Counted from the stretch's first letter, positions 26,001 to 38,200 are shown. The stretch: DNA of 64,000 nucleotides from Selaginella tamariscina (GCA_003024785.1 PUQB01000601.1:62001-126000); one strand, 5' to 3'. Made by a program: numbers and translations. Notes: a model not told the origin generated them from the letters alone.

Positions 26001-26190
26001 AGGGGAGACAAAAGTGATGGAAGCAGAGGTGGAAGCAGATGGACGAAGTGGAATAGAAGTAAGAGGAATGGAAGAAACGAGGGAGAGTCAAACAAGGGGG
26101 AGACTTTTCAAAGTCACACTTGGCATGATTGCGAGTTAACCAATCCATACCAAGAATAAGGTGAAAAGCTTGACTCGGCACCACCCGCAA
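23085..26190 (-). mobile_element. Gypsy pol region
   Basis: From high to low coordinates: a protease edge near the LILGMDWL motif; reverse transcriptase with FIDDVLIHSDG in the catalytic motif; RNase H; an HHCC zinc-binding integrase head ending SCVWCQARNTPP; an integrase core (VAFDLMGPFPRS, ILSDNGP); and the C-terminal WKGPYRVLRQVGPQVYEV GPY/F module. No chromodomain was recognised after it. Broken in several places. Confidence 0.9.
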
Positions 26191-26489
26191 AGATTGAAGC
26201 TCGAGCTCACATCATCCACACGAACAACAATGTCCACTTCATCCGCGAACAAGCATGAGTATGTCCGTTGCCGTACAGAATGAAGACTGGTTCTACCGCA
26301 CGACGCAAATGCAACGTGTAGCAACAGATTGAGAAACAGAGGACAAACTTGAACCTGTATCCACCAACACTGAAAGGAAAACAGGACGTGGCGTGTGATT
26401 AAACGAGCTTGAAAAGTGAAAACCGGATGATTTGGTGCCGAGTGAACCCCTTGATGATACTCCCGAAAGAAAGATGGAGGGGTCACTAA

Positions 26490-27442
26490 TTTATTCGCAC
26501 GAGGACCCTCCTCTACTCGTGCGATTCGTCGTTTCCCGGAAGATCCACCGCATCACAACCTTCCACTGCAGCAGCACCAAGGACGTTGTTGACGCCATGG
26601 CCTCCATCCTGGAAATGGGGGACGCCAATCGGGAAACCGTTGACAGCGCCGATACGTGTGTCCAACCTCATCACATGCCCAACAACGAACTGCACGTCCA
26701 CGTCCTCGTCCACGGGCCCCACCTTGTGCTGGTACACGAGCGGCAACAGCCTCAACCTCCATCGGAGCAGGTCCATCCCCAACATGAGTGGAACAGAGCA
26801 CGTGAAGGCAAGTGGGAGAGGTGACGACTCATATCGTTGTGCCAGCCTCAAAGCATCGTCAAGAGTCACTGGAGCTAGTGCATGCACAAGCCCCACAAGG
26901 TCTTGACGAAGTGCTGGCCACAACATACCTAACTTGATGCGTTCCGACATGTTAGGTTCTGCACGCAGCAAAAGGCTTCGAAAGCGAACACCAAACTGCA
27001 TCACCGACTCAGATGGCTCCTGACGAATACGATGCAACTGCTGAAAAGCATCATCACAGTCGTCCGCATGCCCAAATGCACGTTTGAAGATCTCTGGAAG
27101 AATATTCCAATCTCCACGAGTTGCAACGTCCAGACCATTGTACCACTGCAACGCCGTCCCTTGAAGACAAGTAGGAAACTCGCGCAAACACTGAGCACCG
27201 TCCCACGAATGATATGTGGCAACCACAATGAAGTGGTCAAACCAATGGTACACATCATCTCCAGGATTTCCGCGAAAGAAATCCGGCCGGACACGGGGGT
27301 TTGCAACATGAGTAGGAGGAGTACCCTGGACTGTGAATGCTGCCATCAACTGAGAATGATTGTTCAGTTGCACACGCATGGCATCCAACAACTGCATGAG
27401 TAACTGCTCCACAGACAAGGGATTTGCCTGTTGTGGATTCAT
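26490..27442 (-). mobile_element. Gypsy gag region
   Basis: It begins near MNPQQANPLSVEQLLMQLLD and continues through a retrotransposon Gag core (FRGNPGDDVYHWFDHF, LQGTALQWYNGLD). It ends in a CCHC zinc knuckle (CWACDEVGHTYRRC) around 26,690. This is the region matched by the fossil at 1-1,020. Confidence 0.9.
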
Positions 27443-27585
27443 GGACGAAAAGAGACAAAATCCACAAGAAAGAATAGATCTAGACAATGGAAAAGCTAGA
27501 CCTAAGAAGACAAAGAAAATTGAAAAAAAGACACAAATCCGAGCACTCCGTAGGGACAATTAGAGGTGCCCCTCACCTCCACCAA

Positions 27586-27739
27586 TGTGAGAGCTCGGAA
27601 TATAGAAATGTGTATATCCATTAGTTCAGAAACCCTAACTTATATACAAGAGCGAGTGGTCCAGATTGAATCCAATCCGACGGCTATCAAAATCCACTAC
27701 GCTAATAATAGTATGTGCACCGTACACGTGGATCTTACA
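27586..27739 (-). repeat. LTR of gypsy element (element 5' side)
   Basis: 154 bp, nearly identical to 22,893-23,052. On the minus strand the sequence just inside it reads TTGGTGGAGGTGAGGGG, the place where a primer-binding site is expected. I could not assign the tRNA. Confidence 0.92.
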
Positions 27740-28237
27740 AGTTTTATTACTCCCTACTTTATTTTAAAGTTTAAATTAAACATAGAGATTTATTAGAATA
27801 CGTATATTCGATGGAGTATAGTTATTTAAAGACAAGTTTAAAGTAGCAAAATGGAAAGCCAATGTATTTCATATTAGTCAATTGTTATTCAAAATTAAAA
27901 GTTTTAAGTTTTATTTCTATTTTTATTTTCTTTTAAATAAAACTCTCTCTCTTTTTAAAACATGACTAATTGGTGTGATCACAAAAAGAATAAAATTAAA
28001 TTACATTGTAATTACATTCAGTAACTAAGTTAGATATGACTAATTCACAAAAATACTAAATAAAATATAATTACTTATTTTAGTATTACTGTAAAATATA
28101 ATTACTTAAACCCTCGTCTTTTTTGTTGTTACAAGACTTTTACTGTTATAGGAAAATTTAATAAATTTTATTATTTAATAATAATCTTCAATATAATTGT
28201 GAAATTTTATCACTAAATTAAAGTTTTATTATGGAAA
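27740..28237. other. AT-rich spacer
   Basis: AT-rich sequence between the gypsy element and the kinase-like CR remnant. It would have been part of a short divergent intergenic region before the retroelement inserted. No motif recognised. Confidence 0.6.
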
Positions 28238-29870
28238 TTAGGGTTCTATATTAGGGTTTCTGCTCCTCCGTCTGGGAAGCTGGTGAAGAGCATCATGGAA
28301 GTATGGCGAGCATCGGGCTCCACGGAGGTCTGGAAGTAGACGGAGGCTTACTCACTGCTGAAGTATCCCGGCGATCGCCTCCTTTACGTGCCTCATGGGG
28401 CTGTGCTTGCAGATGCAACCATCCAAGAGGTTGAAGGCTTCATTGTTTCAGGGGAAGACAAGGTGAGTTTCTGTGAACGACATTATTGGCAGTGTAGAAG
28501 CGTGGCGGCTCTTAACTGGCCTCATCCCTAACTCTTTCAAAGTTCCTCTCTACGACACACGAGAAGAGGTACTATCCTTATGTGGATGTGAAGGTGGTCT
28601 GGGCAGTGTAAATGATCCCCAAGGAATCGTGAGAAATGCGGACACTCTGAATGAGCTGCTTAGCTACGTGTTGGAATACAAGGAGGAAAGGTGGGGATTA
28701 CAAATGCACGACTGCCGTCATTATTCGTCTCCAGTTTGTGTTCTTCCTACGGTTTCATATAAGGAAGAACGGTGCATCTGATGTGGGGAGCTTGGTGTCA
28801 CTGGAGCATGCTCCCGGTTTTTCCGAGAGGAAACTCCGCACAGGTTGTGGGAGGTGAAGCTGATTAACATAGCAGGTCAGCTCAATTCAAAGTTCGGCCT
28901 GGACAGGAATTGGTCCGAGGAAACGCTTTCCTGCGAGTAATCTCCCAGGCCATTGGTGAATCGCCTTGAGATACCACTCTCCAGGAGTTGCTTCCTGCCT
29001 GTCCACCGGAGGGTTCCACTCAAGTATTTCCGGGCTGTCGCACCAAATGCTATGACCCAGTGGAGTTTGTGTACGAGATCCAGGATGGGACGGTGGAGGT
29101 CTGTCAGGTGCTGGCTTCGGGGTCATCTTTGCAGCAACAGGAATGTGCAGCGTTCTCAAGGTGTCTTCGGAAGATTACATTGAGCTTGATATACGTGCGC
29201 ACCGTTGGGCTGATCCAGCTGATTGCATCAACTTAAGGAAGATGGTGGGACATGGTCGAGTGGTCGGTCCAGGGCCAGGGCTCAAGTTTGTGGATCTCGA
29301 GGGAGTGGGGCTCCCTTTTGCCTGGAAGCACATGTCGACACCAGAGCAGATTATCAAGTGCTGGAAGGAAGCGTCATCAGCAGTCAAGGCATTGCATGGA
29401 CAAAGAGTGTTTCACAAGGATATCAAGCCCAGCAACTTAGGGGACGGAGCACAGACTGGTGTTAAACGACTTGGATTGTGCAGCGTATTGGGAGATGAGT
29501 GGGACGATTACTGCTGCCGAGATGACTGGCTGTCGCTGGGACTCAGCTTTGCTCATGTGTTGGGATTGGTTGGACTAGAGCGCGTGGAATTCACCCGTCA
29601 GCGCAGATTGAACACCTTGCGAAATCTCTGCAACTACCCGCTCATACCGAAGGTGACGATGGTCGCAGGAGCATGTTTGCTGTAGCAGAGTTGTCCGATG
29701 TGCTCTGTCGGAGTATGTTTAAGCTCCTTCTTCCTTCCCAGTCTAGCGCACTCTCTACATATGCTCGTAAATATGATGTCACCTGGTCACTTCTGCAAGA
29801 ACGAACTACTGGATGTTTAATGCCTGGGGAGGTGCGTGGTCGCTTTGATTCATTTATCTGCGGCTGAGAT
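28238..29870 (+). pseudogene. Crinkler-type kinase-like gene remnant
   Basis: Plus-strand, GC-normal, coding-like sequence in an AT-rich setting. Pieces in different frames include LLYVPHGAVLADATIQEVEG, YVLEYKEERWGLQ, VEFVYEIQDGTVEVCQV and a kinase-like catalytic loop FHKDIKPSNLG near 29,410-29,440, with CWKEASSAVKALHGQRV before it. This arrangement recalls the protein-kinase tip of CR effectors. The locus is broken several times and should be read as a fossil. It stood head to head with the CR NTPase gene before the gypsy insertion (about 745 bp between starts once the element is subtracted). Confidence 0.5.
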
Positions 29871-29989
29871 CATTGGAATCACTTTCTGGATATATTGACG
29901 GCTGCTATGATGACTGGGAACTGGAGCATATCGTTGAACAGTAATCTGACAACCGCCAAGTGCCGGTGGAACCCTAATTTTTTAATTTT

Positions 29990-31740
<1,751 letters not shown>

Positions 31741-31749
31741 TAAAAAAAA

Positions 31750-32285
31750 TTACATCTTCTCTACAATATGGTGAAACCTGTTCATATGGTGTAAAAGTGA
31801 GCTATTACTTAAACCCACACTCTTTTGACAAATGGGGCAATGAATAAGTGCAGGTTTCTTCTGTTGCCAATCCATCGTATTATTTCCATATAACTTCTTC
31901 TCAAGCTCCCCAAGCGCCTTCATGAACGCATCGTTCGGTTGTGAGCGTGCGTGTGTGGCCTTTAGTATATTTCACGCATCCAATAATGTGTATTTCCTGT
32001 TAAAATATTATTTAATATTTAAATAATTAAATAATATATAGAATTATAATAAAACATAAAGTTTCAACAAAGGAAATAAAACAAATAAAAGATACTGGTG
32101 TGGTACTGTAGATTCAAAGTTATTCATATAGTGATCACACACACACGCAGAGTTACTTGTTGAGCATAAGATATGCAAGGACAATAGTTGGGTTTAATAA
32201 ACTCACATGCTTCATTAAAATATCTATCCTTCAGAAGCTAATACATCATCCCAGTGTTTACTCTTTCATGTATTCCATCATCAAC
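31750..32285 (-). pseudogene. Dual-specificity-phosphatase-like gene 3' part with zinc finger
   Basis: Two minus-strand exon candidates with good splice sites. The first, 32,285-32,157 (acceptor ATACAG|GTTGAT), gives VDDGIHERVNTGMMY, then LLKDRYFNEACEFIKPNYC. The second, 31,996-31,750, gives NILKATHARSQPNDAFMKAL, GELEKKLYGNN and a C2H2-like finger (CPICQKSVGLSNSSLLHHM, then NRFHH) before the stop. The LLKDRxxNEACEFIK...PNDAFMKALGELEKKL pattern follows the C-terminal half of dual-specificity phosphatases. The HCxxGxxRS loop is not recognisable (VDDGIHERV in its place). There is an in-frame TAG in the first exon and a TGA early in the second, and upstream exons were not found. Probably a decayed gene; family assignment is tentative. 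Confidence 0.4.
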
Positions 32286-32516
32286 CTGTATATAATTATA
32301 ATAATCTAATATTAATAATACAATTAAATTAATTAGCATTATGAGCTCATACTTGTTTACTATAATAGTAATGGGCTAGAAACTTTAAACAGTATGCATA
32401 AGTATATATTATGTATATACAATTACGCGGTTCAATCATAGTAAAGAAGTAATATGACTATATGCATAAAAACACACATATATGCACTGTATATGAATTC
32501 AGTTTGTTAAAGTCTT

Positions 32517-33200
32517 TCAGCTGTAATGTGAAACGTCTTCCAAGCCGTGACTAAGAACTAACTGACGAAGGAGAAGAGGACGTACTACCTGGGGAAGACT
32601 TCTCTGGAGTCCAGTCAGCAGGAATATATCCTCTACAAACTGCTTAAGGTTAAACGTCTTTAAGCCCAGCATTTCCTTAAACCCGCCCTTAAACCCGGAA
32701 ATGAAGGCCAAACTCAGCTTGGACAGGTCAAGGTGAAAGTTATCCCGGTCAAAGTACCCAGCGGAGACCTCGGTCGGAGGCGGTCTTCGGATCGTTGACT
32801 AGCATCTCAACGAATCTTGGAATATTCGACTTGTCAAACTCCCGCTTATGTCCGGGCGGTCTTCGAGGAACTCCTGAATCAATTGCCACACATGAACGAC
32901 TTTACCGGGGGTAATTAAGCTTTGTCCGGCTGGTACAGTCAGCACTTTTCTACCACTAGCTTGGCTTGGTAATCTTTTGGGTTTTACCAGTTTTCCAGTT
33001 TTTGGTATAGGTGGAACTTTCGATAGTTTTAGGTCCAGTCCCAACGTACTCATATATGTAATCATTCATCTATCTCTCTCCCACACACAAACAATATGTC
33101 TCTGTACATATAATGTGTGTGTTGTGTGTGTATACATAGGATCAATGATTGGTGTTTTTCTCCGTTTCCGGTATTGCCACGCCAGCCTAGTTGCTGACAT
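32517..33200 (-). CDS. Unrecognised nuclear-type protein with possible DDT-like segment
   Basis: An ATG at 33,200 gives MSATRLAWQYRKRRKTPII. A (GT)-rich intron (33,135-33,049) follows, then a basic proline-rich exon (LDLKLSKVPPIPKTGKLVKP, ending VVHVWQLIQEFLEDRP). Farther on, in shifted frames, come EFDKSNIPRFVEMLVNDPK and FKGGFKEMLGLKTFNLKQFV, ending LLLRQLVLSHGLEDVSHYS and a stop at 32,517. The FKGGFKEMLGLKTFNLKQF stretch resembles the core of the DDT domain of chromatin-remodelling partners (F..F...LGL..F.L..F). Two frame changes between exons leave the model unfinished. Confidence 0.35.
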
Positions 33201-33295
33201 GGCAACCGGCGAAGAACAAGGTCCAGTAACAATATTCTACCCAGAGACGCGGATATTCTCTGTGCGATGGCCGGTGTTGTCATACTCTCCGGCTT

Positions 33296-33422
33296 GTATT
33301 TATGAACGGACGTCCATCAATAATCTATATAAATAAATAAACAGAATATTCTTAATATATATATTTTAACTGGTGTTTATTTATTTATATAGATATATTG
33401 ATGGACGTCCGTTCATAAATAC
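33296..33422. repeat. Long near-perfect hairpin (foldback repeat)
   Basis: Left arm 33,296-33,342 and right arm 33,375-33,422 are inverted copies of about 47 bp differing by one small bulge, around the core ATGGACGTCCGTTCATAAAT. The ~32-bp loop (33,344-33,375) is itself an exact reverse complement of 34,265-34,296. A foldback transposon or a small-RNA precursor is possible. Confidence 0.85.
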
Positions 33423-33734
33423 ATAAATAAATAAATTGGTAGGTTAGCGATTCTCTGCCTCCTCCGTAAAAATGGAATACATAAACAGCACTAGCAGTAA
33501 CAACTCGTATATCTTATATGAGCGTATTTTGATACGTGTGCGTGCGCGCGTGTGTGTGAGAGAGAGACGTTGTGGAATTAAACATTTAGAGTATTATATT
33601 CTTTTCTTTATTTTTATATTATTTATTTTAATGCTATAGAACAATGAATGTAAAACCTTTGCATCGTGAAGATTTTGCTTTTTAAAAAGTTTAAACATTA
33701 AAAGGAATTTTATAAATTTCAGTTCTTCGCACTT

Positions 33735-33780
33735 AATATAATGCATTTGCTGCGAGGAGGATAGTCCAATCGCATTCAAG
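33735..33780 (-). pseudogene. PPR motif relic
   Basis: The minus strand reads DWTILLAANALY and then a stop. It aligns with the SWTILLAAFAQNG segment of the E-type PPR gene near 17,190. Nothing else of a PPR gene is left nearby, so this is a short relic. Confidence 0.5.
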
Positions 33781-34189
33781 GAATATAAAACATAAAGAGA
33801 GAGAGAGTTTGTATATTATATATATATATATACAGACATACACACACAACACATTTTTATTTAAAACAATACGTATTTAATTGATAAATATTAAATATAT
33901 TTTTCAAATGTTTACTAATTTTTAAACATGTTTAAAATTCATTTATTTAGGATAGTTTAAAATAGTTTGATTAAAAGTATGTTTAAACAATTCATTATAT
34001 TTGTAGGGTATTAAAGATTACACATTAGGTTCACACGTCGAATATAAATAACCTTTACGGAACGATAAATAGATAATTATTCATTTTTAAAAATAAACTT
34101 AAGTACATTTAAGAATCGTGAGGTCTATCTAGGCGACTTGACAATTAGAGTTTAACTGAGGACTGTAACAGTTGTTATTTAACACAATC

Positions 34190-34765
34190 TAAACAAAATC
34201 ACGAGCTATGCATAAACATGAGTATAAACATGTTTAGAAACTATGCAATTTAAACCATTGATCGCACCAGTTAAAATATATATATTAAGAATATTCAGTC
34301 TAATCATGAGTCTAAATATGTTTTAAAATTAGTAACCAGATACGATTACAAATACAAATAAATGTTATACCGCCCTCTAGATATGAATTTAAACATGTTT
34401 AGAATATAAACATGTGATTTAATCTTAATCAGAGATGTGAGAATATGCTAAAATATACCAGGAACATTCAGTTTAATTTCTTCTTTAACTTAACTGTTTA
34501 AAAACTAGTAAACATGTGATTATAATAATCTCAACCATTGATCATGAAATATATCAAGAACCTTAAACACGAGTCTAAACATGTTTAGAAATTAGTAAAC
34601 ATGTAATTAATAGTAATTTCAATCATTAATCATTAAGAAAGACTGAATATTCTTGGTATATATACATATATTTTGGTATTCTTACGATTAAGGACTATAT
34701 TACATGTTTACTAATTAATCGTGAAGAATACCAAAATATATACTAAGAATTAATACGATGGTGTC
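34190..34765. repeat. AT-rich minisatellite, ~90-bp period
   Basis: Degenerate repeats keyed on GAGTCTAAACATGTTTAGAAA and TTAGTAAACATGTGATTA recur at about 34,219, 34,309, 34,393, 34,490 and 34,580. That makes roughly five units of 85-97 bp. The array ends in a hairpin (34,666-34,741). Confidence 0.65.
34666..34741. repeat. Hairpin ending the minisatellite
   Basis: Arms 34,666-34,691 and 34,715-34,741 are inverted copies (ATATATTTTGGTATTCTTAC against its complement) with one extra base on the right, around a 23-bp loop. Confidence 0.8.
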
Positions 34766-34786
34766 CGTTACACTCCTTGGGCAGAA

Positions 34787-34999
34787 ATGCTATCCGCAGC
34801 GCTCAATCCGGTCTTCTCTCAGCAATCCCGTCTTGTCCTCCAAAGATCACCACCCGGGCTGTTTTCCGTCTTAGGTCCTTCATTCTTTTTGCTGGCAACG
34901 TTTTATTCGCTTGCATCATCCAACTGGTTGTTTCCGTCTGAAGTCCTGCATTCTCTCCACCGACAATGCTTAGTCCGGCTCGGACGATGGATTAGATAA
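34787..34999 (+). other. Small ORF with internal duplication, doubtful
   Basis: A 70-codon open frame in a GC-normal patch. The patch contains an internal direct repeat (TTCCGTCTTAGGTCCTTCATTC against TTCCGTCTGAAGTCCTGCAT, about 50-70 bp apart), so it may be repeat DNA rather than a gene. It lies directly upstream of dispersed repeat A. Confidence 0.25.
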
Positions 35000-35009
35000 T
35001 CTTCCTTCG

Positions 35010-35330
35010 TTAGACATGAAGAAGCTAGATACTTATTGTTCTTTCTCGATGTACATATGATTTTAACGAAACAGAACCTTCCTTTTCCCATTAATAAAGA
35101 CAGAAGAAGCAACAAAGAGTAAAATATTTAACTGCTGCATCAGAAATTCACTCGCGATTCTTGCACCTGGATAAAGAACTAAGGTAATGTTGTGTTCGAT
35201 TTCATTGTTAAATGTGAAGATTTACATGTTTTTGTTCTATAGAATGACACTTTGATGGTTTGTTAAAACCGACCAAATAGAAAATCACGAAGCCAACCCA
35301 CCGTTTTACCTTCTTAGAAATTAATTTTTT
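35010..35330 (+). repeat. Dispersed repeat A, copy 2
   Basis: Direct-orientation match to 2,018-2,285, beginning GACATGAAGAAGCTAGATAC and including TTTCATTGTTAAATGTGAAG and GAATGACACTTTGATGG. This copy keeps more C and G. GC-normal sequence continues to about 35,550 without a recognisable product. Confidence 0.6.
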
Positions 35331-36438
35331 AAATGGGATCACAACAACTGCAGTTTGGAATGTGATTTGGTTGATTTGTGTGCTATTGAGGTTCGTGTGG
35401 AATGGAACAACTATCTGGTGATCAAAGCTAAGTCTTGGCATGTACTAAATTTGTAGCTTTTTTCCGCATTGGGGACTTGTTCCACAACGTGCTGAGTATG
35501 ACTGTTGATTCTGAAGACAATGCTCTTCCAAGACCCCTCTAAGACCGGTTCTAATTCTTACTTTTGAGTTCCTTTATCCCATTAATACTGAATTGAGCTT
35601 TTACAAACTCACACACTCTCTCTCTCTCACACGCGCGCGCACACAAACACACGATATAATAATGAAGATTGATAAATAACTGTAGCATCTAATACTCTGC
35701 AAGCAAGGTTTATACTGCGGTACTCTGCTCTTAGGTGCCTGAGTTCGTAAGATACTATGAGTATAGATTATTGTCGTATTGTTAAAACTGCTTAAGTCAC
35801 ACCACGAAAGTATTTATTATCAGTTTCTCTATGACAAGAAGTATATTGAACTGATTTCTTATTATTACTTGGATTTAAACGAGAGAGAAAACGTTCATAA
35901 AACTACACACACACCCACACCAAACAACAGAATAAGAAATCTCAATGTTACGCTATAAAGTCTTCACGAGCTTTCTTTAATGTTCCTAAAACAAAAAACA
36001 AACATTAAGTGCATACACACAACACACACACGCACACACACGTAGATATGTACATATAATGTAAATACACAATAACAGACATGCTCCATAAATTGCTCCT
36101 ACAATACCAGTGGGCAGGCTGTCAAGTGGCAATTAAAAGTTGTTAGGTTAAACTCACCACCCTGTGGTATATCAAAGAAAACCTAAACCTAGATTAAAAA
36201 CCCTAGGCTGATGTTCCTAGGTCACAGACCCATTCACAAAAATTTGCAATTCAAATCACGATTATATTGCTACAACGATAAGCATTGTCAGAGTAAACTC
36301 CCTCTCTCTCTTAGAAAGACCATTTAATTATATGTTTATTACAGGTCTTAATATCAATGAAATACAAGAAATATTACCCCATAGGTAAGCTTTCTACGTA
36401 CTTTACTAATAAAATTTGAATTTCAAATGGTTTTGTAG

Positions 36439-37155
36439 GTTGGTGGATAGGGTGGTAGAGCATAAACCTGGGATATCCGCTAAGGCTACAAAGAACGTAA
36501 CAATAAATGAACCACATTTCTTGGGTCATTTTCCAGGCAATCCGATCATGCTCTCATCTTTTCTGTAAGCTCTCTCACACTAATTATAACATGCCATAAC
36601 TCAAGTTGGAGGCATAATAATGTTAAAGCAAGCTTCAGAAAGCTTTAACTTTTTTGATAGTGGAGAACAAAGATTTCATATGAGAAGGCCTGTTAATACC
36701 TGGGACACATTATTAATCCAAACAACAGTGGTGGGGATGAAGTCCCAGCACGAGGCAGTTATGAAAGGAGAAGCTTTCGTAGATAAAAACGAGTCGCAGA
36801 TGGAACTTTTACCACTACACTTAGTATCTTAAATTCCATATCCAATATTCATGATTTGACATAAGTGTTTATGCATATTATATTCATTAAAGAGATTTTT
36901 GTTTTTTAATGTAGTTCACATTGTGAATAGGCTATAGCTCAAGTGGGAGGAATAGCAATGTTAAAATCGGGTTCAAAAGAGAAGTTCTATCTAGAAGGAT
37001 TTAGTGTTAGGAAGCGTGTTCTACCTGGTGATGTCTTGAAGTTACGGGTGGAAGTGTTAAAGAAAAAACTGGGAATAGCTTTTATGGAAGGAACAGCTTA
37101 TGTAGGCGATGAGCTTATCACACAAGGAAAGTTCTCAGTTGCGTTGGCTAAGTAA
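36439..37155 (+). CDS. FabZ-like hydroxyacyl-ACP dehydratase with duplicated 3' exon
   Basis: Exon 36,439-36,564 (acceptor TTTTGTAG|GTTGG, donor TTTTCT|GTAAGC) gives [20 protein letters not shown], then [12 protein letters not shown]. This is the N-terminal half of a hot-dog dehydratase with the catalytic His of GHFP. Two alternative second halves follow. Copy 1 (36,600-36,832) reads [18 protein letters not shown], ends [10 protein letters not shown] and is more diverged. Copy 2 (36,931-37,155) reads [20 protein letters not shown], then [20 protein letters not shown] and a stop, close to FabZ. FabZ removes water from 3-hydroxyacyl-ACP in plastid or mitochondrial fatty acid synthesis. The catalytic Glu normally before AMAQ is not visible in either copy, and exon phases do not join cleanly. 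The upstream exon with a transit peptide was not found. Function is doubtful. Confidence 0.7.
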
Positions 37156-37374
37156 TATGTGTTTTAACATTTCATTATTGCTTTTAACTTTGATTTAACA
37201 AATTCTTATTAATTCTTCCTATATATAGAGACATAAACATGTAAAATTGATAAAACTTGATTATAAAACAAGATTAATAAATATTGGAGAACTATAAAAT
37301 ATTTAGATCGATCTGTGTGAAATGAGAATATGATTTTTTAAAATATTTAACTTTTAACATGCAGTATTATGAAG

Positions 37375-38200
37375 TTATCACTTAAGTTCGGCTACACACA
37401 CACAAGCGTTGTTTGTGTTTGGAAGAGTACATATTTGTCATTTATAACAGTTGTGGTTATTGAATAAAACAAGAGAGTCCCTTACTCATACAAGTTCAAC
37501 GTTTTTTTATGCCCTTGCTATGAGAAATGACAAATTATAAATAATGCTCCGTTTCACGTTTCATTTAAAAACTGCGTATTTGCGTACAAATCAAAATTAT
37601 AATTCAAATATTTTAATATTAACTTTTAAAGGACCGTTATCGGCCCCAGGAAGAACTTTATTAAATAAAAAGAAATAACATGTTTATGAATGTTATATTA
37701 ATTGAAATAAGATAAGTAAATTGGCATGCCGTTTTAATCCTTGTTAATGTCTCTTAACCAACACATTATATACTATAGAACTACTACTGCTACATGAGTC
37801 TTACATTACACACATGTTCTCTCTTTCGCACACGCACACGCACACGCACACGCACACGCACACCACGCACGCACACAGACAAAAAAAAAAACAAATGATT
37901 AAACTACAAGTTTTTACATACATATAACATTGGTTGTTTATGCTTAATGTGTAATTATTTTTATTATAAAACTTGTTGTATGCAATTAATAAGTACCAAA
38001 AAGACTTATAAAATAAGAGATGGGACATCAGCAATATTCTTTAAATTAAAATAAAACTTATTTAAAAGTTCCATATAATATTTAAAACAATGTTTGATGT
38101 TTATTATATATTGTTATTTAAACAAATCTAAAGTATTAAAAAATTAATGAAATACTCTATTTATGTTGATAGTTTTAAAACAGAATTAAATATATGTACA
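37375..38200. repeat. Segmental duplication, unit 1
   Basis: Non-coding AT-rich unit that recurs in the same order at 39,235-40,200. Shared blocks include TTGTTTGTGTTTGGAAGAGT, TCTCTTAACCAACACATTAT and AGAGATGGGACATCAGCAA, followed by AAAAATTAATGAAATACTC. The later copy carries extra insertions. The unit begins just downstream of the FabZ-like gene. Confidence 0.7.

Larger units (their letters stand above)
22893..27739 (-). mobile_element. Young Ty3/gypsy LTR retrotransposon
   Basis: A near-complete element on the minus strand, bounded by short direct LTRs beginning TGTGAGAGCTCGG and ending GGATCTTACA. It is flanked by a 4-bp repeat (AGTT). Next to the left LTR is a purine tract (GAGAGGAGGGGATGA, minus strand, about 23,053-23,067), as expected for the polypurine tract. 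Order along the minus strand is Gag, protease, reverse transcriptase, RNase H, integrase and a GPY/F module, the gypsy order. The LTRs differ only by two small indels, so insertion was recent. Even so the coding region has several breaks (roughly five or more), so this copy is probably not autonomous. It inserted about 245 bp upstream of the CR NTPase gene. Confidence 0.93.

Noticed and set aside
26432-26824. 130-codon plus-strand frame
   Set aside because: Antisense shadow of the gypsy Gag knuckle region.
34787-34999. 70-codon frame as a membrane peptide
   Set aside because: Hydrophobic but built on an internal direct repeat next to a dispersed repeat; no homology recognised. Kept only as a doubtful feature.
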